Source of the DNA: Deltaproteobacteria bacterium
GTDB taxonomy: Bacteria; Desulfobacterota; Desulfomonilia; UBA1062
Assembly (NCBI GenBank): GCA_029552245.1
Contig: JAKPDW010000005.1
Coordinates: forward strand, 124,001-188,000
DNA length: 64,000 nucleotides
Direction of reading: 5' to 3'
The first letter of the stretch is position 1; each line of letters begins with the position of its first letter. Made by a program: the position numbers and the translations under genes. Of the stretch, positions 55,829 through 64,000 are shown piece by piece. Under the pieces are notes generated by a model. The model was not told where the DNA came from. It was given only the letters and a program-made list of their open reading frames with translations, and searched no databases.

Positions 55829-58054
55829 ATGCCTGCAAAAAGGGAGCGCGCAAGCGATCTGCCTCTTCACATCATCGGGCTCGTGCTCCTCTTCTGCGCC
55901 GTCTTCGTGTTCCTCTCCCTTGTGTCGTACTCACCGGACGACCCGGGTTTCTCGCTCTCCAGGAAGGCGGACGAGGTCCGCAACTGGATGGGGTTCGTGG
56001 GCTCGTACCTGGCCGACGGCCTGTACCTCCTCGTGGGCGTCTGGTCGTTTTCCCTGCCCGCCTTCATGGTGGACTACGCGTACCGGTATTGCCTCAGGAA
56101 AAGACAGGTCCGGTGGCTGCACCCCTCGAGCACGGCGGTCATATCGTTCGCGGTGCTCGGCATGCTGCACCTGGCGTTCCCCGGGGGCGTCGGGTTCATT
56201 GACCCCGGGATGAAGGCAGGCGGCCTCCTGGGAAAGATCATCGCGGAGTCGCTCACGGCATACCTCAACTACTGGGGGTCGGTCGTCCTGCTCCTCATGC
56301 TGCTGGCTGGCGGCATCATGCTCGGGTACGAGCCGAGGTCCGCGCTGAACGCGCTCGTCGCATCCTGGGCCGGCCTGAGAGAGCGCATGGCAAGAAGGCG
56401 GGCCTTGACGCAGCCGGCGCGCCCCAAGCCGAAGAGGTCAGGCCAGGACACCGGCCAGGCACAAACCCCGGCCAGGCAGGAGGGGGTCAAGGAACCCCGG
56501 ATCACGCTGTCGGACAACGAGCCCGCCGTCGCCCTCGAGGTACCGAAACAGGTGACCCTCGATTTCATAGAAAACTACCAGCTCCCCTCCCTCTCCCTGC
56601 TCTCCAACCCCCCCTCGCGGGGGCGCACCATCACGGAGAAGGAGTTCAGGGCGAACGCGTCCTTGATCCTGTCAAAGCTCAAGGACTTCGGCGTGGAAGG
56701 CGAGATCCTCGAGATCAGGCCCGGGCCGGTGATCACCATGTACGAGTTCACGCCTGCACCGGGCATCAAGATCAACAAGATCGTCTCGCTCGCCGACGAC
56801 CTCGCCATGGCGCTCAAGGCCTCGCCCGTGAGGGTGGTGGCCCCCATCCCCGGCAAGGACGCGGTGGGCATAGAGATACCCAACCGGACGAGGGAGATCG
56901 TGGGCCTCAGGAGGATCCTCGCCAGCAAGGAGTTCACCACGTCGACCGCGCCGCTCACGCTCGCCCTCGGCACCGACATCGAGGGCACGCCCGTGGTGGC
57001 GAACCTGGCGAAGATGCCGCATCTCCTCATCGGGGGCGCAACGGGCATGGGCAAGAGCGTGGGGCTCAACGCCATGATCCTCTCGCTCCTCTACAAGAAC
57101 AACCCCTCGGAACTGAAGTTCATCATGATCGACCCGAAGCGCATCGAGCTGTCCCACTACGAGGGGATCCCCCACCTCATCCACCCCGTGGTCACGGACC
57201 CCAGGCACGCCCTGCCCGTGCTCAAGTGGGCCGTGCACGAGATGGAGCAACGCTACGCCCTGTTCAAGGAGCACGGGCTCAAGGGCATCGACTCGTACAA
57301 CAAGAAGATCAGGAAGGACGACCCGAATGCGGGCTCGACGCTCGCGTGCCTGGCGAACGAGGACGGGACCGCCCCCCTGGGCGTGCTCCCGAAGATCGTG
57401 ATCGTCATAGACGAGATGGCGGACCTCATGATGGTGAACCGGGAGGTGGAGGTCTACATAGCGAGGCTTGCCCAGATGGCCAGAGCGGCGGGCCTCCATC
57501 TCATCGTGGCGACCCAGAGGCCCTCGGTGGACGTGATCACCGGGCTCATCAAGTCGAACTTCCCCTCGAGGATCTCGTTCAGGGTCTCCTCGAAGATCGA
57601 CTCCCGCACCATCCTCGATTCTTCGGGCGCGGACCAGCTCCTGGACAACGGCGACATGCTCCTCCTCACGCCCGGGACCACCCACCTCAAGCGGATCCAC
57701 GGCGCATACGTCTCGGAGGAGGAGATCGAGAAGGTCATCTCGTTCATCAAGGAACAGCAGGAGCCCGAGTACGTCAGGGAGATAGACACCCACATAGAGG
57801 AACTCGCGCAGGACGACGGCCTCACCGGGGCAGACCCCGGGTACGACCCCATGTACGACGAGGCGCTCGAGTTCGTGACGAGCAAGGGGACGGCATCCAT
57901 CTCCCTCATCCAGCGCAGGTTCCGGATCGGCTACAACCGGGCGGCCAGGATCATCGAGCAGATGGAGTCCGAGGGCATCCTGGCGCCGGCGGATGCGGCG
58001 GGCAAGCCGCGGAAGGTCTTGGTGAAACCGTATGCACGCGAGCTCGAAGAGTAA
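55829..58054 (+). CDS. ftsK: DNA translocase FtsK/SpoIIIE
   Basis: 741 residues. About four membrane helices lie in the first 175 residues, followed by a Lys/Arg-rich linker. The RecA-like motor has Walker A GGATGMGKSVGLN near 402 and Walker B IVIVIDEMADLMMVN. The C-terminal winged-helix gamma domain ends YNRAARIIEQMESEGIL. It moves the chromosome termini through the division septum. GGGGAGGG lies before the ATG. It overlaps lolA by 23 bp. Confidence 0.96.
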   Translation: MPAKRERASDLPLHIIGLVLLFCAVFVFLSLVSYSPDDPGFSLSRKADEVRNWMGFVGSYLADGLYLLVGVWSFSLPAFMVDYAYRYCLRKRQVRWLHPSSTAVISFAVLGMLHLAFPGGVGFIDPGMKAGGLLGKIIAESLTAYLNYWGSVVLLLMLLAGGIMLGYEPRSALNALVASWAGLRERMARRRALTQPARPKPKRSGQDTGQAQTPARQEGVKEPRITLSDNEPAVALEVPKQVTLDFIENYQLPSLSLLSNPPSRGRTITEKEFRANASLILSKLKDFGVEGEILEIRPGPVITMYEFTPAPGIKINKIVSLADDLAMALKASPVRVVAPIPGKDAVGIEIPNRTREIVGLRRILASKEFTTSTAPLTLALGTDIEGTPVVANLAKMPHLLIGGATGMGKSVGLNAMILSLLYKNNPSELKFIMIDPKRIELSHYEGIPHLIHPVVTDPRHALPVLKWAVHEMEQRYALFKEHGLKGIDSYNKKIRKDDPNAGSTLACLANEDGTAPLGVLPKIVIVIDEMADLMMVNREVEVYIARLAQMARAAGLHLIVATQRPSVDVITGLIKSNFPSRISFRVSSKIDSRTILDSSGADQLLDNGDMLLLTPGTTHLKRIHGAYVSEEEIEKVISFIKEQQEPEYVREIDTHIEELAQDDGLTGADPGYDPMYDEALEFVTSKGTASISLIQRRFRIGYNRAARIIEQMESEGILAPADAAGKPRKVLVKPYARELEE

Positions 58055-58655
58055 CCTCGTGTTCTCCATCCTCATCCTGGCCCTGGCCATACCCGCCATG
58101 GCGCCGGCGGCCGGCCTCGAGGCCATCCAGAAGCGTTACGGCGGCGTCACGGACTTCAAGGCCTCCTTCAGCCAGGAGACCTTCCAGGCCCTCTCCGGGA
58201 AGACGGTGCACTTCGAGGGCGTGGTGTCGTACAAAAAGGGATCGGGCGTGAGGATGGACGTCACGAAACCAGAACGCCAGATCATCATCCTCAAGGGATC
58301 CACGGTGCTCGTCGTGCTGCCCGACTCGGGGACGTCCCAGGTTCAGGACGTCCCGCCCGAGATCGCCGCCCAGAACATCCTGGGCTTTTTCTCGGGCCTG
58401 TCGTCCATCGAGGAGTTCTACTCGGTCCAGAAGTTCGAAGACCGCATCGTGCTGGTGCCGAAGAACGGCACGGGCTCCATCACCGTCTGGGTCGACAAGG
58501 ACAACCTCATCAGGCGCATCGGCCTGAGGGACGCCATGGGCAATTCGAGCGACGTCAGCATACAGGGCTACCTCTTCAACCAGGGCATCCCGGACTCCGC
58601 GTTCGGGACGAACGCCGCGTCATTCGAGCAGGCAGGCAAGGACAAGGCCAAGTAA
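58032..58655 (+). CDS. lolA: Outer-membrane lipoprotein carrier protein LolA-like
   Basis: 207 residues with a signal peptide (about 1-27, ending APAAG) and a LolA-type half-barrel: ITDFKASFSQET-like motif at VTDFKASFSQETFQ, then YKKGSGVRMDVTKPE and WVDKDNLIRRIGLRDAMGN. It shuttles lipoproteins across the periplasm. The ftsK-lolA order is conserved in many Gram-negatives. It starts 23 bp inside ftsK. Confidence 0.9.
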   Translation: MHASSKSNLVFSILILALAIPAMAPAAGLEAIQKRYGGVTDFKASFSQETFQALSGKTVHFEGVVSYKKGSGVRMDVTKPERQIIILKGSTVLVVLPDSGTSQVQDVPPEIAAQNILGFFSGLSSIEEFYSVQKFEDRIVLVPKNGTGSITVWVDKDNLIRRIGLRDAMGNSSDVSIQGYLFNQGIPDSAFGTNAASFEQAGKDKAK

Positions 58656-59032
58656 GACCGCGGCTCACCCGGGTGCACGCAGGCGCCGGCCCGGGCCACA
58701 TGCCGCCAGCGCTCAAAACGTCAGAGGGCATGGCGACGACGCGCCCCTTGCACACGCAGCCGGGCTTCCGCCGAAGCCTTGGGCGGCAACCGCCGTGTTC
58801 GAGCACGCCCCTGCCCGTTACGCCCTCCAACCGTCGAGCCGCCGTTTTCGAGCTCGAACCCGTGGTGAATCGTTACCAGGGGGGCGACAAGGGTTTTTAG
58901 CACCTCGAACGACCTGATATCTCGCGTGATCTCTTCTTTTTTATGACCACTGTAAAGATTTTTCCCCCGTTTCCCGAAACGAACGCATCGGCAAAGGGAT
59001 CGCGTGCAATCTGAATCAAGGAGGATGAAGGA
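58656..59032. other. Intergenic region upstream of secreted protein
   Basis: No gene is seen. The last 130 bp are AT-rich (TTCTTTTTTATG and GATTTTTCCCCC) and probably contain the promoter of the 59033 gene, but no clear sigma-70 or sigma-54 boxes stand out. Confidence 0.45.
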
Positions 59033-59533
59033 ATGAGGAAACTTTGGGTAGGTTTGCTGGTGGGGGTCATGACTTTCGCAATCGGCGGCATCGCCAAGGC
59101 GGCCACCGACACCTCGACCGTCCAGGTCACCGTCGCCGCGATCGATGCGCTGGTGGTGACCGACGGCGGAACCATCACGCTCGACGAGGTGGCCGGCAAC
59201 AACATCACGGGCGACCCTGACACCACGGCTCGTCTCAGCTACACGCACAACTTCGCAACGAACAGGATGATCACGGCCGAAGTCCTGGCAGGCGGAATGC
59301 CGGCCGGTACCCAGGACATCACGCTCACCGTGGCGGTCGCAGGCGGCGCAGGCACGGTGACGCTCGTCTCCGGCGGCACCCGGTACGGCAGCCCCCAGGC
59401 GGTGTGGAACAACATACCCAGGGGAGCGATCAGCGACGCGACCGTGACCTACGGCGCGAGCGCCACGGCATCCGGGACCGAGGCCGGGTCGTACACGTTC
59501 ACGGTCACGTTCACCAGTACGGACCAGACGTAA
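59033..59533 (+). CDS. Secreted beta-rich protein of unknown family, paralogue A
   Basis: 166 residues. A signal peptide (about 1-23, ending AKA) precedes a Thr/Val/Gly-rich domain with alternating strands. VLAGGMPAGTQDITL lies in the centre and YTFTVTFTSTDQT at the end. It recalls small exported beta-sandwich proteins but I cannot name a family. An excellent AAGGAGG site precedes the ATG. The convergent gene at 59633 encodes a paralogue, and a 68-bp stretch is nearly identical between them. Confidence 0.75.
   Translation: MRKLWVGLLVGVMTFAIGGIAKAATDTSTVQVTVAAIDALVVTDGGTITLDEVAGNNITGDPDTTARLSYTHNFATNRMITAEVLAGGMPAGTQDITLTVAVAGGAGTVTLVSGGTRYGSPQAVWNNIPRGAISDATVTYGASATASGTEAGSYTFTVTFTSTDQT
59270..59337 (+). 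repeat. Left arm of 68-bp inverted repeat within paralogue genes
   Basis: This segment matches the reverse complement of 59823-59890 at 65 of 68 positions, with 43 consecutive identical bases (59285-59327). It encodes the shared ITAEVLAGGMPAGTQDITL core. Confidence 0.9.
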
Positions 59534-59590
59534 GCTCAACCAATCCCGAGCCCGCACTCGGGATGGCACCTTTCCCTTTGTCGAGCACGG

Positions 59591-59617
59591 GCCCCCGGCA
59601 AGCCGGGGGCCTTTCTT
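59591..59617 (+). terminator. Hairpin terminator of paralogue A
   Basis: GCCCCCGGC (59591-59599) pairs with GCCGGGGGC (59602-59610) and is followed by CTTTCTT. It sits between the convergent paralogues. Confidence 0.75.
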
Positions 59618-59632
59618 GTTCGAGATCTCCGG

Positions 59633-60175
59633 TCATTGATCGTCGAGACTGGTGAACGTAACCGTAAACCCGTATGTCCCGGCGGATGTCTTACCCGCTG
59701 TCGCGCTGGCACGATACGAGACAGGGACCGAAACGTAAGCCCCCCTCGATAAGCCTTGAAACACCTCGTGTGGCCCGGCAGGCACGCCTGAACTCACCAC
59801 GACGACCTCGGGACCCGAGCCCACCGCCACGCTGAGCGTGATGTCCTGGGTACCGGCCGGCATTCCGCCTGCCAGCACCTCGGCCGTGATCTTCTTTGCG
59901 CCGGGCGCGTTGTGCACGTAGTTGAGCCGGGCCGTGACGTCAGGGTCGCCCTCGAGCAGGGTGAGGCCCGCGGCCGCTTTCAGATCGAGGAGGATGCCCC
60001 TTTCGGCGTCTGAGACCGCGAGCTCGTCTACCGGCGCCACCGCGACCACGACCCTGCTGGTGGACTGAGCGGCCATGGCCCCCCATGCCGACATGACCAC
60101 GGCCGCCGCCAGGAATACCTGCAATGCATATCGTATATAGCTGCTCCTGGATTCCATGGAATTGCACTGCGTCAT
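59633..60175 (-). CDS. Secreted beta-rich protein of unknown family, paralogue B
   Basis: 180 residues with a signal peptide (about 15-42, ending MAAQ) and the same domain as its convergent neighbour: DVTARLNYVHN, VLAGGMPAGTQDITLSV and YGFTVTFTSLDDQ. ATG 60175 has AAGGAA upstream; an ATG at 60157 is an alternative. A sigma-54-like promoter and a 14-bp element shared with 26010 lie upstream, so control may differ from that of paralogue A. Function unknown. Confidence 0.72.
   Translation of the reverse strand: MTQCNSMESRSSYIRYALQVFLAAAVVMSAWGAMAAQSTSRVVVAVAPVDELAVSDAERGILLDLKAAAGLTLLEGDPDVTARLNYVHNAPGAKKITAEVLAGGMPAGTQDITLSVAVGSGPEVVVVSSGVPAGPHEVFQGLSRGAYVSVPVSYRASATAGKTSAGTYGFTVTFTSLDDQ
59823..59890 (-). 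repeat. Right arm of 68-bp inverted repeat
   Basis: Reverse complement of 59270-59337 with three substitutions, one of which changes a residue in the neighbouring codon context (Thr to Ser). The arms are 485 bp apart. Confidence 0.9.
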
Positions 60176-60190
60176 GGCAGGTTCCTTAAT

Positions 60191-60206
60191 TGCAGGGGTC
60201 ATGCCA
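60191..60206 (-). promoter_or_regulatory. Sigma-54-like promoter of paralogue B
   Basis: Minus-strand TGGCATG-N4-CTGCA has GG and GC exactly 10 nt apart, with one deviation in each half from TGGCAC/TTGCA. Transcription would begin about 4-6 nt before the chosen ATG at 60175, so the next ATG at 60157 may be the real start if this promoter is used. Confidence 0.45.
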
Positions 60207-60221
60207 CCTGGCCTCACCAGC

Positions 60222-60235
60222 TATCATGTTGATAT
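60222..60235 (-). promoter_or_regulatory. 14-bp element shared with 26010-26023
   Basis: ATATCAACATGATA on the minus strand, 16 bp upstream of the -24 box. It is identical to the element upstream of the 25922 gene. Confidence 0.35.
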
Positions 60236-60546
60236 TCCTTGCATTACCCGAAACGACACCATCTCCCGCGTCTATCATTTTGAGAGTCGCCCAGGACAGG
60301 CTCTCATTTTGAGTCATGGCCCTTCCGCGTTGACCACCGCGGTCGGCCGCACAGGCCTGTCACAGGGTCCCGCACCACGCGGGCACCGAGGCCACGCGCC
60401 TCCCCGAAGAACATGGAAAGGACCGAGAGGCGGCCGAGAGGAAGACCGCGCATCCACCCCGTGACCGGCAGACGGCCCCACGCGCAACGCATGGGGCCGG
60501 GCGCCTTCACGGATACAGCCGCACGCAAGGGCCTCGGCCGGCGGGC

Positions 60547-61935
60547 TCATCCACCCCCAGGCTCTGAGGCCAGCCCGTAACGGGCGAGCTTCCGGTAGAG
60601 GGTGGCCTCCCCGATACCCAGGATGCGCGAGGCCTTCTTCCTGTTGCCCCCGCTCAAGGAGAGCGCGTTGACGATCGCCGCCCTCTCGTAGTCCCTGAGG
60701 CGCGATCCCTCGGGCCGCACGAGACCCGCCGGGCTGCCCTTGGCCTCCCTGATGGTGGGCGGGAGGTCTTCGGGCATGATGAGTTCAGACCTCCCGAGGG
60801 CCGCGGCCCTCCTGATGACGTTCGCGAGTTCCCTGATGTTCCCGGGCCAGTCGTAGCGTTCGAGGAGCTCCACCGCCTCCGGGGAGATGTCCCTCACCCT
60901 GGACACATCCCGCGAGGACTCCATGACGAAGTGCCTTGCCAACAGCGGGATATCCTCCTTGTGCTCCCTCAGCGGGGGCACCCGTATGTGGACCACGTCG
61001 ATCCTGTAGAGGAGATCCTCGCGGAACCTCCCCTTGCCGACCTCCTCGCTCAAGTCCTTGTTCGTCGCGGCCACGATCCTGATGTCGACGGGATAGCTCT
61101 GGGCGCTGCCTACGGGCCTGACCTCGCGCTCCTGGATGGTCCTCAGGAGCTTGACCTGCATGGGAAGCGGCAGGTCCCCGACCTCGTCGAAGAAGAGGGT
61201 GCCGCCGTCGGCCGCCCGTATGAGACCCTTCGCGGCGGTGTGGGCCCCCGTGAACGCGCCCTTCACGTGGCCGAAGAGCTCGCTCTCGATCACGGTTTGT
61301 GCGATGGCCCCGCAGTCAACGGGCACGAACACGCCCCGACAACGCCTGCTCTGGTGGTGGATGGCCCTCGCGACGAGTTCCTTGCCGGTTCCCGTCTCAC
61401 CCTCGACGAGCACCGATGCATCCGTGGGGCCCACCTTGGTGATGAGCTCCTTGAGCCTGAGCATGACCGTCGAGTCTCCGACGAGGCTCTCGTAGCCGAA
61501 GCGCATCTCGACCTTTTGCTTGAGCCTCTCGTTCTCCCTCTTGAGCTGCCATATCCGGTAAAGGTTCCCCACCCTGGACCTCATGGCCTCCACCGAGAAC
61601 GGCTTCTCCATGAAGTCCGTCGCGCCGAGCTTGATGGCCTGGACCGCCTCCTGGACTCCCCCGTGCGCCGTGACCATGATCACCATGGTCCCGGGGTGGG
61701 CCTCACGCATGGTGGAGATCAGCTCGAGGCCGTCCATCTCGGGCATCATGTAGTCCACGAGCGCGGCGTCTATATGCACCCTGCCCATGATATCGAGGGC
61801 CTGCCTGCCGCTCGATGCCGTGTGGATGTCGTACCCTTCCTTCTCGAAGATGCGCTTGATGATGGCGACCACGGTGGGGTCGTCATCCACGCACAAGAGC
61901 GTGAACCTCTCGTTCTCGAAACCATGACCTCCCAC
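60547..61935 (-). CDS. NtrC-family sigma-54-dependent response regulator
   Basis: 462 residues. A receiver (acidic cluster 17-19, Asp61 in LVDYMMPEMDG), an AAA+ domain with Walker A GETGTGKE (179-186) and GAFTGA (226-231, contact to sigma-54), and a Fis-type helix-turn-helix with KKASRILGIGEATLYRKL. All parts needed for an active enhancer-binding protein are present. The GTG at 61935 is chosen because AAGGGGAGG lies 5 nt upstream. No kinase gene is adjacent. Nearby sigma-54-like promoters (60191, and more remotely 17894 and 25967) are candidate targets. Confidence 0.93.
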   Translation of the reverse strand: MGGHGFENERFTLLCVDDDPTVVAIIKRIFEKEGYDIHTASSGRQALDIMGRVHIDAALVDYMMPEMDGLELISTMREAHPGTMVIMVTAHGGVQEAVQAIKLGATDFMEKPFSVEAMRSRVGNLYRIWQLKRENERLKQKVEMRFGYESLVGDSTVMLRLKELITKVGPTDASVLVEGETGTGKELVARAIHHQSRRCRGVFVPVDCGAIAQTVIESELFGHVKGAFTGAHTAAKGLIRAADGGTLFFDEVGDLPLPMQVKLLRTIQEREVRPVGSAQSYPVDIRIVAATNKDLSEEVGKGRFREDLLYRIDVVHIRVPPLREHKEDIPLLARHFVMESSRDVSRVRDISPEAVELLERYDWPGNIRELANVIRRAAALGRSELIMPEDLPPTIREAKGSPAGLVRPEGSRLRDYERAAIVNALSLSGGNRKKASRILGIGEATLYRKLARYGLASEPGGG

Positions 61936-62249
61936 GGGCGCCTCCCCTTGCGAACTCCCTCCGCGACCGAGTCTATCAAAATGATAGCCACATGCGCAAC
62001 CCGCTTTCAGCCGCGCCCGTGACGTGACCCCTCTTCGCCTTCGCAAACGTCGTGGACTTTCCACAAAAGTACCATCTTCGATCAAGGTGCGTGGCATTCA
62101 CCGTCAAGGTATTCCTTGCGTCGGTGCGTTTCTGCCGAGCGAGCGCTCTCTTTCTTGGAGCGTTTGGAGGCAAGGCGGGCATCATGGAGTGACTTCCCGG
62201 GGTCCGCACCCAGACCCTTAGGATCCATTTCATGTACCGAGGAGTGCTC
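61936..62249. other. Divergent intergenic region
   Basis: Between the sigma-54 activator and the crotonase remnant. No gene is seen. The remnant still has GAGGAG at 62239-62244 before its ATG. Confidence 0.45.
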
Positions 62250-62765
62250 ATGGCGTATGAAACCCTCTTGCTTGCACAGCGGTGTCAGATCGCGGTGCTC
62301 CCCCTGAACCGGATACCCACCGACTCGGTGAGCCCCGCCGTGCTCGGCGATATCGACAAGGCCCTGGCCGCAGGGCCCCTCGATACAGTCTTTGACCCAG
62401 GCGATCTCACGGGAAAGGACACCCAGACCTCGTCCTCACATGCAGAGCGCCCCTGCCTCGGCAAGGGGCATCGTCCGCACGGCAAACGCGTACTGCCACC
62501 AGGGGGCCGAAAAGGGGTCGAGGCCGTGGCGGGAGGGTATCAATGGCCCTGGCCAGGGTTTTGTTGCAGCGCAAAAAAGATTCCCAGGTCCCGACGGTAC
62601 GGGGAAGACCCTCTTCCCTGTACTTTTGGCATGGCGCCGAGATCCAGGAGAGAAGACCGCGTCCTCCTGCCGCAGGTACGCCCGGCCAAGCCCACGGGCC
62701 TCATTCCAGGCACCCGGCGACAGTGGCCCGGGCCGCGCTACGGGGTAGCGAGGCTTGATCTTTTT
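62250..62765 (+). pseudogene. Enoyl-CoA hydratase (crotonase) remnant
   Basis: A start and ribosome site (GAGGAG) are intact, and MAYETLLLAQRCQIAVLPLN reads like a crotonase N-terminus to about 62440. The next recognisable part, IVRTANAY to INGPGQGF (about 62467-62557), is in a different frame. A third, GLIPGTRRQWPGPRYGVARL (about 62697-62756), is back in the first frame and matches the LGLIPG region. The oxyanion and catalytic segments are scrambled and the C-terminal third is absent, replaced by the hisF remnant. It is a decayed relative of intact crotonases such as the one at 33739. Confidence 0.6.
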
Positions 62766-62820
62766 CCCGCATGCCGGTACACTGGATGTCCTCGATGCAC
62801 ATCCCCACGAGGATGTTCCC

Positions 62821-63584
62821 ATGGCAGCAGGAAAGATCATGCCGCGTTTCGACATGAAGGAGGGCAGGCTCGTCAAGGGCATGCATTTCCTAGACATCCG
62901 CGACGCGGGAAACCCGGTGGAGCATGCCCTGTTCTCCCGGAACGATGGCGCGGACGAGCTCGCCGTGCCGGGCATCGCCGCGACGCTGGGAAACCGTACG
63001 ACCAAGCTGGAATGGGGGACACAGGTCACCTCGGTCACCGACATCCCGCTCACCGTGGGCTGCGGCATCGGCACGCCGGCCGACACCGAGGCGGTGTTGG
63101 GCGCAGGGCCTGACAAAATCTCCACGAACTCCGCCGCGGCGAAGAACCCCGGGCTCGTGCGCGAGGCCGCCAGTGCCTTCGGTTCACAGAGGATCACCGT
63201 GGCCGTCGATGCCCAGAGGACCAGGGCCAGGGAATCGGGATGCGAGTCCGCTGTGTCGGGCGGCAACGTCACGGCGGCCAGGCACGCGGTGGCCCGGGCC
63301 CTCCAGTGCGAAGAACTCGGCGCAGGTGTGCCGCTGCCCACGAGCATGGACGGCGACGGCACGCTCAAGGGCAATGACATCTTCTTCACCCGGGCCGTCG
63401 TGGGAGAGATGAACATCCCCATGGTGGCGTCCGTGGGTGCGGGAACGCTGGAAGACTTCGGGAAGGCCGCGAAGGGGGCCACGCGAGCATCGTGAGCGTC
63501 GCCCAGGTCTTTTTCTTCAAGACCTTCGGCCTCTCCCATGTGATGGACTTCCTGGGTCCCCGGGGCATCGAGGTCGCGGCCTGA
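62821..63584 (+). pseudogene. hisF: Frameshifted, diverged hisF (imidazole glycerol phosphate synthase cyclase)
   Basis: MAAGKIMPRFDMKEGRLVKG aligns with the HisF start, and VAVDAQR, TSMDGDGT and NSAAAKNPGL are clear HisF segments. The catalytic aspartates are kept. The phosphate-binding glycines are damaged (VGCGIGT for VGGGIRS; SVGAGT for SGGAGS). The frame ends early at 63495, but the HisF tail continues in another frame (GHASIVSVAQVFFFKTFG to EVAA, stop at 63582-63584). The switch lies in a run of five G at 63474-63478, where one extra G would restore the frame. No other histidine genes are adjacent. Confidence 0.8.
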
Positions 63585-63659
63585 GACTGTTTGCACACCG
63601 CCCACGAGTGCCCGGCGGCCTGAGCGCCATCGAGACATTTCCGGAAAGGGCGAGGGGAC

Positions 63660-64000
63660 ATGAAGAAGCTCCGCACAGCAGCCATCGTCTTTGTCTGCCT
63701 GCTGGTCGTGTTCACGATCACCGGGTTCTACGTCCTGCCCCCGGTGCTCGTCTCGGTGGCGTCCAAGAACCTCTCCAAGGCGCTCGAGCGCCGGGTGACC
63801 ATCCAGGAGATCAAGGTCAACCCCTATACCTTGGTCGTGACGGTCAAGGGCCTTTCCATCAGTGACCTGGACAGGCACAGGACCTTCGCGTCCTTCGACT
63901 CGCTCATGGTCAATGCCGAGTGGGCATCCCTGTTCAAACGGGCCCCGGTGGTCAGGGAGGTGCGGCTCCACCGTCCTTCGGTCAGGATCGTCCGGTTCGA
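63660..64000 (+). CDS. DUF748 / AsmA-like envelope protein (5' part)
   Basis: The first 113 residues of a gene running off the window. An N-terminal membrane helix (about 5-28) is followed by LERRVTIQEIKVNPYTLVVTVKG-type sequence (shown as LERRVTIQEIKVNP), LSISDLD, FDSLMVNAEWASLFKRAPVV and VRLHRPSVRIVRF. These match the opening of DUF748 proteins, large periplasmic AsmA-related proteins tied to envelope lipid handling. ATG 63660 has GAGGGG close upstream. Confidence 0.8.
   Translation, partial: MKKLRTAAIVFVCLLVVFTITGFYVLPPVLVSVASKNLSKALERRVTIQEIKVNPYTLVVTVKGLSISDLDRHRTFASFDSLMVNAEWASLFKRAPVVREVRLHRPSVRIVRF

Larger units (their letters stand above)
60176..60546. other. Control region between paralogue B and the sigma-54 activator gene
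   Basis: Contains the sigma-54-like promoter at 60191-60206 and the shared 14-mer at 60222-60235. The remainder (60300-60546) is GC-rich with no recognisable gene. Confidence 0.55.

Noticed and set aside
58990-59032. GG-N10-GC element before paralogue A
   Set aside because: Both halves (CGGCAA and TCGC) deviate strongly from the sigma-54 consensus; treated as chance.

Overview
The window is a GC-rich, densely coded bacterial chromosome segment with no rRNA, tRNA, CRISPR array or insertion sequence that I can recognise. The mix of genes points to an anaerobic Gram-negative of the former Deltaproteobacteria (Desulfobacterota-like). There is a DmdC-type acyl-CoA dehydrogenase, a thiolase and crotonases for acyl-CoA metabolism. 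LPS and envelope functions (KdsD, LolA, ExbB/ExbD) sit beside genes more typical of Gram-positives and deltas (RicT/PSP1, RNase J, YhaM-like nuclease, xerC-hslVU). There are also many two-component and sigma-54 elements. The taxonomic reading is inference from gene content only.

Layout. 0-2.5 kb: the start of a divergent alpha/beta hydrolase, then an acyl-CoA dehydrogenase behind a promoter carrying a FadR-like palindrome. 2.8-8.5 kb, minus strand: exbB-exbD, a CheY-like receiver, glgC, rimO, kdsD and a flavin reductase-like gene. 8.7-17.6 kb, plus strand: a compact housekeeping run, ricT-metG-[small 'PGM' protein]-[HDOD]-[GGDEF-like]-purB-pyrE-tsaD-rsmA, with start/stop overlaps at nearly every junction. 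17.9-19.3 kb: a secreted subtilase behind a near-perfect sigma-54 promoter. 19.5-24.8 kb: a thiolase (minus), then xerC-hslV-hslU and a YhaM-like HD nuclease. 25-34.6 kb: two small membrane proteins, an FMN reductase-like protein, a DUF362 protein, a polysaccharide deacetylase, the nickel-pincer cofactor genes larC-larB-larE (no larA), a nitroreductase and a crotonase.

34.6-51.7 kb is almost purely signalling. It holds a REC-GAF-PAS-kinase-REC hybrid, a second kinase, a two-domain KaiC-like ATPase coupled to a degenerate receiver, and a divergent MEDS-PAS-kinase-REC hybrid. It continues with a second small-protein/HDOD pair and a four-gene operon of one PAS kinase plus three related receivers (one PAS output, two HD-GYP outputs). 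52-58.7 kb holds two PlsC-type acyltransferases (one with a zinc ribbon), RNase J, FtsK and LolA.

58.7 kb to the end holds two convergent secreted paralogues sharing a 68-bp inverted repeat, an NtrC-type sigma-54 activator, two decayed genes (an enoyl-CoA hydratase remnant and a frameshifted hisF), and the start of a DUF748 protein.

Three threads tie loci together. First, a small domain with an L-x-x-GM signature occurs three times, twice alone beside an HDOD protein and once fused to an HD-GYP receiver. Second, sigma-54-like promoters precede three envelope or secreted genes, two of them also sharing a 14-bp upstream element. Third, three genes lack a Shine-Dalgarno and have a -10-like box ending 6-7 nt before the start codon, suggesting leaderless mRNAs.
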